Numbered from the stretch's first letter, positions 27,046 to 35,734 are shown. The stretch is DNA of 64,000 bases from Mycolicibacterium litorale (GCF_014218295.1 NZ_AP023287.1:372001-436000), one strand, 5' to 3'. A program made the numbers and translations. The notes: generated by a model from the letters alone, not told the origin.

Positions 27046-28356
27046 ATGAACGACACGAGATCCGATCCCGCGCTGCTGCGGCGGGTCGCCATCTCGAGCC
27101 TGCTCGGCACGGCCATCGAGTACTACGACTTCCTGGTCTACGGGACGATGAGCGCGCTCGTGTTCGGGGTGGTTTTCTTCCCCGAGTCCGATCCCGCCGT
27201 GGCCACCATCGCCGCGTTCGGCACCCTCGCCGCGGGTTACGTCGCCCGGCCCGTCGGGGGAATCCTGTTCGGGCACTTCGGTGATCGCATCGGCCGTAAG
27301 TCGATGCTGGTACTGACGATGGCGCTGATGGGTGTCGCCAGCTTCCTCGTCGGGTTGCTGCCCTCGTTCGCCGCGATCGGCGTGGCGGCGCCTGTCATGC
27401 TGGTCGCGCTGCGCGTGATACAGGGTGTGGCGATCGGTGGCGAATGGGGTGGGGCCACCCTGATGGTCACCGAACATGCCGAACCGCATCGCCGGGGCGC
27501 GTGGAACGGTGTCATGCAGATGGGTTCGCCGATCGGCTCGTTGCTGTCGGTGGCGGTCGTCACCGCCATCACGTTGATGCCGGACGAGTCGTTCATGGCC
27601 TGGGGCTGGCGGGTGCCGTTCCTGGTCAGCCTGCTGCTGCTGGGCATCGGGATCTACATGCGGTTGTCGGTCACCGAGAGCCCGGTGTTCGAAGCGGCCA
27701 AGCGGGCCGACGACCGGCCTGCGGGCGCCCCGCTGGTGGAAGTGCTGCGGCGTCCCGGGAACCTGGTGCTGGCCTGCGCCGTCGGGATCGGTCCGTTCGC
27801 GCTCACGGCGCTGATCAGCACTTACATGATCAGCTACGCCACCGCGATCGGCTACCACAGGACCGACGTGATGACCGCGTTGATCTTCACCTCCACCACC
27901 GCACTGGTGACGATCCCGCTCTTCTCGGCGCTGTCGGATCGCGTCGGGCGGCGCGGCGTCATCGTGGCCGGGGCGGTCGGCATCGTCTGCTACGCCTGGC
28001 CGTTCTACGCGCTGGTCGACGTCGGTTCGGTGCCGCTGCTCATCGTGTCGATGGTGATCGCCCAGGTGCTCCAGTCGCTGATGTACGCGCCACTGGGGGC
28101 GCTGTTCTCGGAGATGTTCGGCACGCGGGTGCGATACACCGGCGCCTCGATGGGCTACCAGTTCGCCGCCCTGCTGGGCGCCGGGTTCACCCCGTTGATC
28201 GCGAGCAGTCTGATGGCCGACGGGGTCACGCGGACGCCGCTGGTTGTGCTCGCCGCGGCATGCGGTGTGGTCACGATCGCCGCGATCTGGCGCGTCAGCG
28301 AGACGCGCGGCGCCGACCTCACCGACGCTGGTATGCGGGCCCGCGCCGATCTCTAG
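27046..28356 (+). CDS. MFS transporter, metabolite:H+ symporter (MHS) type
   Basis: A 436-residue 12-span transporter. The N-terminus has GTAIEYYDFLVYGTM typical of the MHS family, then GHFGDRIGRKSML and RVIQGVAIGGEWGGA; a second signature SDRVGRRGV follows in the second half. MHS proteins import dicarboxylates, aromatic acids, betaine or sterol-derived acids with protons. AGGAGGGG lies about 8 nt before ATG. Placement beside the catabolic cluster suggests substrate uptake. Its TAG stop shares the palindromic CTAG with the stop of the convergent SDR (4-bp overlap). Confidence 0.93.
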   Translation: MNDTRSDPALLRRVAISSLLGTAIEYYDFLVYGTMSALVFGVVFFPESDPAVATIAAFGTLAAGYVARPVGGILFGHFGDRIGRKSMLVLTMALMGVASFLVGLLPSFAAIGVAAPVMLVALRVIQGVAIGGEWGGATLMVTEHAEPHRRGAWNGVMQMGSPIGSLLSVAVVTAITLMPDESFMAWGWRVPFLVSLLLLGIGIYMRLSVTESPVFEAAKRADDRPAGAPLVEVLRRPGNLVLACAVGIGPFALTALISTYMISYATAIGYHRTDVMTALIFTSTTALVTIPLFSALSDRVGRRGVIVAGAVGIVCYAWPFYALVDVGSVPLLIVSMVIAQVLQSLMYAPLGALFSEMFGTRVRYTGASMGYQFAALLGAGFTPLIASSLMADGVTRTPLVVLAAACGVVTIAAIWRVSETRGADLTDAGMRARADL

Positions 28357-29192
28357 TTGCGGAACCGCCTGAGGTATGACACCAGCCGACGCGCGGGAAC
28401 CGGCTCGGGCCAGTCGTCGGGGCGGAAGTGGGCGTCGGTGCCGCCGTCGACGAAGATGATGCTGCCGCAGAGGAATTCAGCCGCGTCGGACAGCATGAAC
28501 CGGATCCAGTCGGCGAGTTGACCGGCGTCCCCGAAACCGCCCACCGGGACGGGGAACCGCTGCACCGCCTTGGCCTGCTGCGGCGATGCCAACTGCTCTT
28601 CGAGCAGCGGCGTCATGATCGCGCCGGGCGCCAACGCGTTCAAGCGGATACCGGCCCGCGCCCACTCCGGCCGGACCGCGTGGCGCCGCACCCAGCGGCT
28701 GACGGCGATCTTCGAGGCGGCGTAGATGAGCGCCGGGCCCACCGGTCCGAACAACCGCACCGCGCGGACCGCCTTGTCGACGTCCCCGTCCAGCAGCGCC
28801 TTCACCGCGCGCTCGGGCACCATCGGCGTCGTGGTCGTCGAGTTACTGGAGATCACAACGACTTTCGCGTTCCCGGCCGCCGCCAGCGCCGGCCGCCAGC
28901 CCTCGAGCAGTTCGACGACGCCGCGATAGTTCACCTCGGCGATCAGCCGGGCCCGGCCCGCCCCGCTGCCCGGTCCGATACCTGCGGCCAGCACGGCACC
29001 GTCGAGGTGGCCGTCCGCGGCACTGATCACCTGGGCCACCGCCCTCGCCCGCCCGTCCGGGGTGGACAGGTCGGCGACCACGTCGGCCTCTTTGAGATCG
29101 ACGCCGATGATCCGGTGACCGTCGGCACGCAATCGCTCGACTGTTTCTCGGCCCATACCCGATGCCGAACCGGTTACCGCATAGGTGCCCAT
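28353..29192 (-). CDS. SDR family oxidoreductase (atypical, hydroxysteroid-dehydrogenase-like)
   Basis: A 279-residue SDR with TGSASGMGRETVE as cofactor motif, VLAAGIGPGSG in place of the usual NNAG, and the active-site pair SSNS ... YAASK. The shorter central region and the AG motif resemble 3-alpha-hydroxysteroid dehydrogenase-type SDRs, which often use NAD(H) with a compact core. GGGAGGG precedes ATG 29192. It is the last gene of the steroid/cyclic-ketone region, convergent with the transporter; the substrate is inferred only from context. Confidence 0.8.
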   Translation of the reverse strand: MGTYAVTGSASGMGRETVERLRADGHRIIGVDLKEADVVADLSTPDGRARAVAQVISAADGHLDGAVLAAGIGPGSGAGRARLIAEVNYRGVVELLEGWRPALAAAGNAKVVVISSNSTTTTPMVPERAVKALLDGDVDKAVRAVRLFGPVGPALIYAASKIAVSRWVRRHAVRPEWARAGIRLNALAPGAIMTPLLEEQLASPQQAKAVQRFPVPVGGFGDAGQLADWIRFMLSDAAEFLCGSIIFVDGGTDAHFRPDDWPEPVPARRLVSYLRRFRN

Positions 29193-29304
29193 ACCGAGCC
29201 CTCCCCATGTGATGTGTGTTGTGCCACCGACTCTGGCATACCCGTCGCAGGGACGACAGGGCGGGGCAACCCGACGTCCCCGTACCGGGTGGTTCACCGG
29301 TGAT

Positions 29305-29320
29305 GAGGACCTTGGTCCTC
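29305..29320. promoter_or_regulatory. DosR-like box upstream of universal stress protein gene
   Basis: The sequence GAGGACCTTGGTCCTC is an inverted repeat of 7-bp arms around TT. Its core GGACC-TT-GGTCC resembles the mycobacterial hypoxia-regulator (DosR) box with GGGAC-T-W-W-A-GTCCC symmetry. It lies about 93 bp before the start of a tandem Usp gene, a typical DosR target. It deviates from consensus, so binding is not assured. The rest of 29193-29412 shows no gene. Confidence 0.45.
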
Positions 29321-29412
29321 GACCGAGTGGCGAAAGACCGCTACCGCCGGAACCTCCGGTGAGGCAGCATCGTGGGGGACCGCCCCCGTCGGGCACGTCG
29401 AAAGGACCAGTC

Positions 29413-30294
29413 ATGCCTGAGAACACCGTCGTCGTCGGCATCGACGGTAGTGACAGCGCCCTGCAGGCCGCCCGCTGGGCCGCTGCGGTGGCCACTGCCT
29501 GCGGTGCACCGCTGCACATCGTGCACGCCATGCCCAGCTTCGGACGCAATCTCACCGAGACCGCCGCGGCCATCCAGGCGGCGATCATGTCCTATCAGCG
29601 CGACTCCGCGCTGATCTTCCTGCGGGCGGCGCGCGATGCCGTCCGGCAGGACCGGCCCGACCTCACGGTGACGACCGAGGCCAGCGAGACACCGGTCGAC
29701 GAGGCGCTGATCGAGGCCAGCCGGACGGCTCGTCTGATCGTGCTCGGCGGGAAGGACGTCACCGGGGCGGCGGCGGTACTGCTCGGGTCGACGACGCTGC
29801 GCGTCGCCACCCGTGCGGAGTGCCCCGTCGTCGCGTTCCGTGGTGACCGGGTCGCCGTGGCGGACAAGCCGATCGTCGTCGGAGTCGACGGCAGCGACGC
29901 CGGCGTCGGCGTGCTGGCGACGGCGTTCGAGTTCGCGAGGTCGTTGCAGGTCAAGCTGGTCGCCGTCCGGTCGTGGACGACCAGGGCGCCGGTGGGTGAC
30001 GTCACCGTTCCCTTCCTGATCGACTGGGACGCCCTGGAAGCCGCCGAGTGGTCCGCGCTGACCGACCTCGTGGACGAATGGCGACAGCGCTATCCCGAGG
30101 TGGACGTCGAATGCGTGGTGGAGACCATGTCCCCGGGTCGGGCCCTGTTGCGCCACGCCGCCGATGCGCAGCTCGTGGTGGTGGGCAGCCGGGGCCGAAA
30201 CGCCCTGACCGGCCTGGTGCTGGGGTCGACGAGCATGAACCTGCTCCACCACAGCCCGGTCCCGGTGATGGTGACGCGGGCAGCGGCCGACTGA
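29413..30294 (+). CDS. Tandem-domain universal stress protein
   Basis: A 293-residue protein with two Usp domains. Each begins with VVVGIDGSDSA or IVVGVDGSDAG, and the second ends with the ATP-binding signature VVGSRGRNALTGLVLGSTS; the first has LGGKDVTGAAAVLLGSTT, a weaker form of the same loop. Such proteins are frequent in the mycobacterial dormancy regulon and bind ATP. AAAGGA precedes ATG 29413 by 6 nt. A DosR-like inverted repeat upstream suggests hypoxia or NO control. Confidence 0.92.
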   Translation: MPENTVVVGIDGSDSALQAARWAAAVATACGAPLHIVHAMPSFGRNLTETAAAIQAAIMSYQRDSALIFLRAARDAVRQDRPDLTVTTEASETPVDEALIEASRTARLIVLGGKDVTGAAAVLLGSTTLRVATRAECPVVAFRGDRVAVADKPIVVGVDGSDAGVGVLATAFEFARSLQVKLVAVRSWTTRAPVGDVTVPFLIDWDALEAAEWSALTDLVDEWRQRYPEVDVECVVETMSPGRALLRHAADAQLVVVGSRGRNALTGLVLGSTSMNLLHHSPVPVMVTRAAAD

Positions 30295-30295
30295 G

Positions 30296-31216
30296 CTACG
30301 GCACCTGCGGTTTGATCTCCTCGACCACCCACTGGGCGTAGTCCAGGTACTCGTCGACGCCGCTGACCGGGGGCAGCGGCACGGCGCTGACCGTCACCCC
30401 CTGCTCACCCAGCCAGCACAGCCGGTCCACGATCTCGGCGGCGTTCATCCCCGGCCTGCCGTGCGGGTCGTCGCGAGCGGTGTGTCCCTCGCCGACGCGG
30501 TTCGTCCCCAGACCGTGGACGACGTCGAACGCCCTGCCGTCGTACTCCGGTTGGGAGGTGATGAACTCGAGCCGTTCGGCGATCTTGTCGGGCGGGGTGA
30601 GGAACGACCACCATCCGGAGGCGTACTTCGCGGCTCGGCGCAGCGCGGCATCGGCGTCGCCGCCGATCCAGACCGGCAGGTGCGGTCTCTGGACGGGCTT
30701 GGGTTCGAAGGCGACGTCGTCGAACGAGACGAACTCGCCCTCGAAGCTCGGGGAGTCGGACGTCCACAGCTCGAGAATCGCCGCGAGGTACTCGTCGGCC
30801 ATTCGGCCGCGCCTGTCGAACGGCACCCCGAGCAACTCGAATTCCTTTTCCAGCCAGCCCACCCCGAACGTCACCATCATCCGGCCGCTGCTCATCCAGT
30901 CGGCAGTGGCCAGCGCCTTGGCGAGGACGATGGGGTGCTGGAGCGGCAACACGGTGATGCACGAGTTGAGCCGGATGCGTTCGGTGGCCCCGGCCAGATA
31001 CGCCTGGGCCACGGTGGACTGCAGGTAGTGCGGCCCGGACAGTTCCACGTGGTCGTTGGGGATCACGAAATGTTCGGGGACGGCGATCATGTCGTAACCC
31101 CACCGGTCGGCGCAGCGGGCCATCCGCGTCTGGTCGGCGCCGGTCACCGACGCCTCCCAGGGTTGCATCATCGCCTTGAGCCGCAGCATGTGCGGAAGGT
31201 TGAAGACGAGTTTCAC
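30296..31216 (-). CDS. LLM-class (F420-dependent type) oxidoreductase
   Basis: A 306-residue luciferase-like TIM-barrel enzyme. The characteristic segments are YDMIAVPEHFVIP, GATERIRLNSCITVLPLQHPIVLAKALATADWMSSGR, VGWLEKEFELLGVPFDRRG and LPVWIGGD. In mycobacteria this family usually uses coenzyme F420 to reduce or oxidise ketones and alcohols. GTG 31216 lies 14 bp downstream of the mycofactocin-type SDR stop, so both belong to one operon controlled by the palindrome at 32106. Its end is 1 bp from the Usp stop (convergent). Confidence 0.88.
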   Translation of the reverse strand: MKLVFNLPHMLRLKAMMQPWEASVTGADQTRMARCADRWGYDMIAVPEHFVIPNDHVELSGPHYLQSTVAQAYLAGATERIRLNSCITVLPLQHPIVLAKALATADWMSSGRMMVTFGVGWLEKEFELLGVPFDRRGRMADEYLAAILELWTSDSPSFEGEFVSFDDVAFEPKPVQRPHLPVWIGGDADAALRRAAKYASGWWSFLTPPDKIAERLEFITSQPEYDGRAFDVVHGLGTNRVGEGHTARDDPHGRPGMNAAEIVDRLCWLGEQGVTVSAVPLPPVSGVDEYLDYAQWVVEEIKPQVP

Positions 31217-31230
31217 CGGGCCTCCCCGCG

Positions 31231-32070
31231 CTACTTGAGCATGCTGCCTGCGTCCACCGTAACGGGAAGGCCCGTGACGTAGCGGGATTCGTCGGAGGCG
31301 AGGAACAGCACGGCGTTGCTGATGTCGATCGGCTCCACCCATCCGACCGGCAGCACATGCATGAACTGCGCCGCCACCGCGAGATCGTCGACGCCCGGGT
31401 TCTCCAGATCGGGCCGGAACAACTTCTTCGTTCCCTCGTTCATGAACAGCGGGGTGTTCACATTGGTCGGGCACACGGCGTTGACCCTGATGGAATGCTG
31501 GCCGAGTTCTACGGCGAAGGTCCGCATCAGCCCGATCACGCCGTGTTTGGCGGCGATGTAGTGCCCGGTGTGCGGATACGGCTTGAGCCCACCGACCGAA
31601 CTCGTCAGGATGATCGACCCGCCCCGACCGCCCGAGAGAAGGTGTGGGACGGCGGCTTTGACCGTCTTCCAGACGCCCGACAGGTTGACGTCGATCATGT
31701 CGGTCCAGTCGTCTTCACTCGTCTTGTCGAGCGTCTGACCACCGTTGCCGATGCCGGCGTTCGCGACCACGATGTCGAGCCCGCCCAGCTGCTCGACGCC
31801 GCCGCGCAGCGCCGAGTCGAGGGCGGCGAAATCCCGCACGTCCACTTCGGCGGTCACGATGCGGCGGTTGAGCCCCTTGACGAGATCAGCCGTCTCGACC
31901 AGATCGTCGGGCGTGGCCGGCGGGATCTCGGAATTGGTGCTGATCGGGGCGCACACATCGACGGCGATGATGTCCGCGCCCTCCTCGGCGAGCCGTACGG
32001 CATGACTACGGCCCTGACCGCGCGCAGCACCCGTGATGAACGCGACCTTGCCCTCGACCCGACCGCCCAT
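31231..32070 (-). CDS. Mycofactocin-coupled SDR family oxidoreductase
   Basis: A 279-residue SDR with the subfamily N-terminus VEGKVAFITGAARGQGRSHA followed by [16 protein letters not shown], the extended loop after the second strand (ISTNSEIPPATPDDLVETADLV), NAGIGNGG, SSVGG and YIAAK. These traits mark the carveol-dehydrogenase-like group that keeps its nicotinamide bound and passes electrons to the redox peptide mycofactocin. Substrates are usually secondary alcohols, including terpene alcohols. A perfect 16-bp palindrome lies 36 bp upstream of the start. Confidence 0.9.
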   Translation of the reverse strand: MGGRVEGKVAFITGAARGQGRSHAVRLAEEGADIIAVDVCAPISTNSEIPPATPDDLVETADLVKGLNRRIVTAEVDVRDFAALDSALRGGVEQLGGLDIVVANAGIGNGGQTLDKTSEDDWTDMIDVNLSGVWKTVKAAVPHLLSGGRGGSIILTSSVGGLKPYPHTGHYIAAKHGVIGLMRTFAVELGQHSIRVNAVCPTNVNTPLFMNEGTKKLFRPDLENPGVDDLAVAAQFMHVLPVGWVEPIDISNAVLFLASDESRYVTGLPVTVDAGSMLK

Positions 32071-32105
32071 ATCCCACCTCTCCTCGACTTGTCGATCGAC
32101 CAGAA

Positions 32106-32121
32106 CTGATCGGCCGATCAG
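32106..32121. promoter_or_regulatory. TetR operator copy 1 (CTGATCGGCCGATCAG)
   Basis: A perfect 16-bp palindrome located between the TetR stop (32149) and the start of the mycofactocin-type SDR (32070). The same sequence, differing only at the central base pair, recurs at 32808-32823 in front of the P450 gene. The pair flanks the TetR gene and strongly suggests a shared operator for that regulator. Confidence 0.78.
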
Positions 32122-32148
32122 GAGCGTGGCACCGTGGCCGTGGAGTTG

Positions 32149-32739
32149 TCAACCCTCCCCTGTCCGCGCCGTCAACATGCCCAGCTGGCGTTCCATGAAC
32201 CGGCGCAGGTCGTCGTGACCGAGCGTGACGCCGACCGCGCTCTCGTTGCACAGGCTGCGCGCGATCTGCGCGATGACCATGGAGACCGCGGCGGGTGGAT
32301 ACTCCTCGAGGTCGACGCCACGGGCGCGCAGCGCCACGGTGACCGCCGCGGTCTCGATGTCGCGGACGCGTTCGGCGTACGACTTGAGCTCGGCCCTGAT
32401 CGCCTTGCGGTGGTTGGCCAGCGCCATGAACTCGGCGTTGAGGCTCGTCAGCCGGGCATCGCTGTTCATGATCCACAACGTGTGCAGCGGATCGTCAGCG
32501 GTGAGTGCTTCGCGCATACGGTCCAGCGAGGCCTCGGCCCCGACCCGTAAGACCTCGACGAACAGATCGTCCATGGTGGGGAAGTAGTAGTAGACCAGCG
32601 CCTGCTTGACGCCGGCCTCCGCCGCCACCCGGCGCGACGTCGCCGCGGCATATCCCTCGTCGCGCATGATCTTGGCCGTCGCCTCGATGAGCCGATGGCG
32701 GGCGCCGGTGTCCACCCGGGCTTTTCGGGGACTCGTCAT
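32149..32739 (-). CDS. TetR family transcriptional regulator of the P450/SDR cluster
   Basis: A 196-residue regulator with N-terminal helix-turn-helix TSRRVAAEAGVKQALVYYYFPTMDDLFVEVL and a helical C-terminal domain. The Ala-Leu-Val-Tyr-Tyr-Tyr recognition helix is typical of the family. It is divergent from the P450 gene and upstream of the SDR-LLM pair. Near-identical palindromes CTGATCG-NN-CGATCAG lie in both flanking gaps, so it probably represses itself, the P450 and the SDR operon, with an alcohol or terpene-like effector as inducer (inference). Confidence 0.9.
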   Translation of the reverse strand: MTSPRKARVDTGARHRLIEATAKIMRDEGYAAATSRRVAAEAGVKQALVYYYFPTMDDLFVEVLRVGAEASLDRMREALTADDPLHTLWIMNSDARLTSLNAEFMALANHRKAIRAELKSYAERVRDIETAAVTVALRARGVDLEEYPPAAVSMVIAQIARSLCNESAVGVTLGHDDLRRFMERQLGMLTARTGEG

Positions 32740-32807
32740 GTCAGTGCACCCTTCGCCTGCTTGACCGCCCGTCCGGCGCCGTGATAAGCATGGCGCATTC
32801 TATCAAG

Positions 32808-32823
32808 CTGATCGACCGATCAG
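32808..32823. promoter_or_regulatory. TetR operator copy 2 (CTGATCGACCGATCAG)
   Basis: Inverted repeat of 7-bp arms CTGATCG/CGATCAG with AC between. It lies in the 115-bp divergent gap between the TetR gene (start 32739) and the P450 gene (start 32855), 32 bp before the latter. It matches the site at 32106-32121 at 15 of 16 positions. Confidence 0.78.
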
Positions 32824-32854
32824 TGAAAGCGAGCGCCGAAGGGATTGATCGCCG

Positions 32855-34132
32855 GTGACCGGCCTCACCTCAGTCGACTTCTTCTCCGATCCAGACGTCG
32901 CCCAGAGTCCCTACGCCTACTGGGATTCGCTGCGCGAGGAGGGGCCCGTCGTGCGCGAACCCCACCACGGCGTGGTGGCGGTGACCGGATATCAGGAGGT
33001 GCTGGCGGCGTTCCGGGACCACGATCACTTCTCGGCCGTCAACGCGATCGGGGGGCCGTTCCCGCCGCTGCCCTTCGAACCCCGCGGTGACGACATCACC
33101 GCACAGATCGAGGCGCACCGCCACCTGTTTCCGATCCACGAACACATGGTCGTGATGGATCCCCCTGCCCACGAGCGCGCCCGGTCGCTGCTCAGCAGGC
33201 TGTTGACCCCGCGCCGCCTCAAGGAGAACGAGGACTTCATGTGGGAACTGGTCGATCACCAGATCGACCAGTTCATCGACAACGGCCGGTGTGAATTCCT
33301 ATCGGAGTACGCCAAACCCTTTGCGACGTCGGCGATCATCGATCTGCTCGGCGTTCCCGAACACGACCGCCCGGAGTTCCTCGCGGCGTTGGGGGCCGAG
33401 CGTCCTGACGGCAGCCGCGTCGGGTCGCTCGACGGGGAGCCGGTGGGCCTGGACCCGCTGCAGTACCTGGACGACAAGTTCGCCGGCTATCTCGCCGAAC
33501 GGCGCCGGCAGCCGCGGGAGGACGTGTTGTCCGGGATGGCGACCGCAACCTATCCCGACGGCTCGACGCCGGATCTGATGGAGGTCGTCAAACCGGCGAC
33601 GTTCCTGTTCGCCGCGGGTCAGGAGACCGTGACCAAACTGCTCAGTGCCGCCGTGCAGACCCTCGGCGACCGCGCCGAGTACCAGGACATCCTCCGGGAG
33701 AACCCGGCCCAGATCCCGGCGTTCATCGAGGAGTCGCTCCGGATGCACGCGCCGACCAAGGTCGACTTCCGCCTGGTCCGCAAGACGACCACGCTGGGTG
33801 ACGTGCCGCTTCCGGCAGGCACGATCGTGATGTTGTGCCTCGGGGCCGCGAACCGGGACCCCCGCAAGTTCGACGACCCCCACCAATTCCGCCCGGACCG
33901 CAAGAACGTCCGCGAGCATGTGGCGTTCGGTCGCGGCATCCACACCTGTGCGGGTGCGCCGCTGGCTCGCGTCGAAGGCAAGGTCACGGTGCGTCGCCTG
34001 CTGGACCGGATGCGCGACATCACGATCGACGAATCGGTGCACGGCCCCGCCGACCGCAGGAACTACTCCTACGAACCCACCTTCCTGCTCCGTGGACTGA
34101 CGAACCTGCACATCGAGTTCGCCGGCGCTTAG
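32855..34132 (+). CDS. Cytochrome P450
   Basis: A 425-residue soluble P450 monooxygenase. The heme-ligand loop FGRGIHTCAGAPLAR has Cys365, the ExxR pair is in EESLR (Glu293, Arg296), and the I-helix oxygen-activation motif is AGQETVT at 254-260 (Gln in place of the more common Gly/His). GTG 32855 is the start. It lacks a fused reductase, so a ferredoxin and reductase from elsewhere are needed. The neighbours suggest hydroxylation of a terpenoid or other alicyclic substrate, with the alcohol then oxidised by the SDRs. Its stop overlaps the convergent gene by 4 bp. Confidence 0.93.
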   Translation: MTGLTSVDFFSDPDVAQSPYAYWDSLREEGPVVREPHHGVVAVTGYQEVLAAFRDHDHFSAVNAIGGPFPPLPFEPRGDDITAQIEAHRHLFPIHEHMVVMDPPAHERARSLLSRLLTPRRLKENEDFMWELVDHQIDQFIDNGRCEFLSEYAKPFATSAIIDLLGVPEHDRPEFLAALGAERPDGSRVGSLDGEPVGLDPLQYLDDKFAGYLAERRRQPREDVLSGMATATYPDGSTPDLMEVVKPATFLFAAGQETVTKLLSAAVQTLGDRAEYQDILRENPAQIPAFIEESLRMHAPTKVDFRLVRKTTTLGDVPLPAGTIVMLCLGAANRDPRKFDDPHQFRPDRKNVREHVAFGRGIHTCAGAPLARVEGKVTVRRLLDRMRDITIDESVHGPADRRNYSYEPTFLLRGLTNLHIEFAGA

Positions 34133-34941
34133 CCGGCCTCGGCGTCCCACTCCCGGCTGACCCGCTGCTTCTGTTCGGCGATCGTCTGGTCGAGGTGCGC
34201 GGCCTTGGGCCAGCCGTAATGGGCGGCGAAATGAAGGGCCAGTTCGTCGATCTCGTCGAAGGACAGATCCCGGCTCTTCAGCGCGGCGTAGACGTGGCTC
34301 AGGATCGGGTAGGGGGCGTCCTGGAAGGCCACGCAGGTGACTGTGATGAGCCTGCGCTCCTTCCTGCCGAGGCCGGGCCGCAGCCACATCTCCCCGAATA
34401 CGAAGTTCAGGATCCCCGCACCGGAGTACGGGTTGTCGCGGGTCGGCGCGAACGCCAGGCAGTTGATGTCCTTGAACGCCTGCTCACCGGTGGCGAGCCG
34501 GTCCTCGGGATCGCTGGGCGTGGCCATCGGTAGCAGTGGTTCCGGCTGGGGCGGCTCAAGGCCGTTTTCGGTGTTGATGCGCTCCCACAGCTCGTCGACG
34601 ATCATGTTGAACCGCGCCGCCTTCGGCCAGCCCGCATACACCGCGAAATGCAATACCGCTTCCCGTATCTCGGTGATCGTGACGTCACCGCTGTTGAGCG
34701 CGGCATAGACGTGGTCGCGCAGCGGCGTCTCGGCGTCGGCGGCCGCGACGCAGGCCAGGGTGACGAAGCGCCGCTCGCGGCGACTCAGCGCCGGGCGTTG
34801 CCACACCTCGACGAAGACGAATTCGAGGAGCCGCGCCATGGCGGGCGACTGCGGCTCGGGCGCGGCGACCGTCATCACGTCGGTGTAGGCCCGCCGCACC
34901 CGCTCGAAGGACTCTGCGCTCGATTCAACGGAGTGTGACAC
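34129..34941 (-). CDS. Two-domain carboxymuconolactone decarboxylase family protein
   Basis: A protein of about 270 residues with two CMD/AhpD-like helical repeats: RRERRFVTLACVAAADAETPLRDHVYAAL then AVYAGWPKAA, and again RKERRLITVTCVAFQDAPYPILSHVYAAL then AAHYGWPKAA. Most family members have one repeat; here both have the conserved Glu-Arg and His but no CxxC pair, so it is not a peroxidase of the AhpD kind. GTG 34941 has AAGGTGG at a good distance; ATG 34947 is an alternative. It overlaps the 3' end of the following SDR gene. A ring-opening or decarboxylating role is possible. Confidence 0.82.
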   Translation of the reverse strand: MSHSVESSAESFERVRRAYTDVMTVAAPEPQSPAMARLLEFVFVEVWQRPALSRRERRFVTLACVAAADAETPLRDHVYAALNSGDVTITEIREAVLHFAVYAGWPKAARFNMIVDELWERINTENGLEPPQPEPLLPMATPSDPEDRLATGEQAFKDINCLAFAPTRDNPYSGAGILNFVFGEMWLRPGLGRKERRLITVTCVAFQDAPYPILSHVYAALKSRDLSFDEIDELALHFAAHYGWPKAAHLDQTIAEQKQRVSREWDAEAG

Positions 34942-35734
34942 CGGCATCCACCTTGAACTCCAGACCCGTGACATAACGGGATTCGTCGGACACGAGGAAC
35001 AGCACCGCGTTGCTGATGTCGATCGGCTCGGCCATCGCGATCGGCAGCGCGTTGAGGAAGATCGGCACGAGGTCGGGCCGCGACTCCAGCACCGTGCGCA
35101 ATGACTCGGGGCGCATCCCGGTCTCGACACCGGTCGGGTGCACGGTGTTGACCCGGATGCTCTGGGCAGCAAGCTCATTGGCCAGCGCGCGGGTCATGCC
35201 GACGACGCCGTGTTTGGCGGCCGTGTACGGGGTGTGTAGCGGTGTGCCTTTGATGCCGGCGGCCGAGCTGATGTTGATCAGGCTGCCGCCGCCGTCGATC
35301 AGGTGCGGAATGGCGGCGGCGCAGGTGTTCCACGCACCGATGAGGTTGACGTCGACCACCGTGCGCCACTGCTCGGAGGTGGTGGTGTCCCACGTTCCGA
35401 CGGTCAGCACCCCGGCGTTGGCGACCGAGGCGTCCAGGCCGCCGAGCTGCGCCACCCCGTCGTCCACCGCCGCCGACAACGCCGCGGCATCCCGGACGTC
35501 GACGACATGGGTGACCACCCGGGCGCCGTGACGCGTGGCCAACCGCGCCGTCTCGTCGAGTTGCTCCGCTGTCGCCAAAGGGTATTCGATGTCGGGAAGC
35601 GATCGGCAGATGTCGACCAGGATGAGATCGGCGCCTTCTTCGGCCAAGCGCACAGCATGACTGCGGCCCATCCCGCGTGCGGCTCCGGTGACCAGCACCC
35701 GTTTCCCGGCGACGCGCCCGTTACGGTCGTTCAC
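34925..35734 (-). CDS. Mycofactocin-coupled SDR family oxidoreductase
   Basis: A 269-residue SDR with [43 protein letters not shown] (the subfamily insertion), [18 protein letters not shown] and YTAAK. It shares with the SDR at 31231 the end DISNAVLFL(A/V)[12 protein letters not shown] 35734 overlaps the stop of the upstream SDR gene (GTGA), and its own stop overlaps the CMD gene, giving a coupled three-gene operon SDR-SDR-CMD. Confidence 0.9.
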   Translation of the reverse strand: MNDRNGRVAGKRVLVTGAARGMGRSHAVRLAEEGADLILVDICRSLPDIEYPLATAEQLDETARLATRHGARVVTHVVDVRDAAALSAAVDDGVAQLGGLDASVANAGVLTVGTWDTTTSEQWRTVVDVNLIGAWNTCAAAIPHLIDGGGSLINISSAAGIKGTPLHTPYTAAKHGVVGMTRALANELAAQSIRVNTVHPTGVETGMRPESLRTVLESRPDLVPIFLNALPIAMAEPIDISNAVLFLVSDESRYVTGLEFKVDAGVTLR

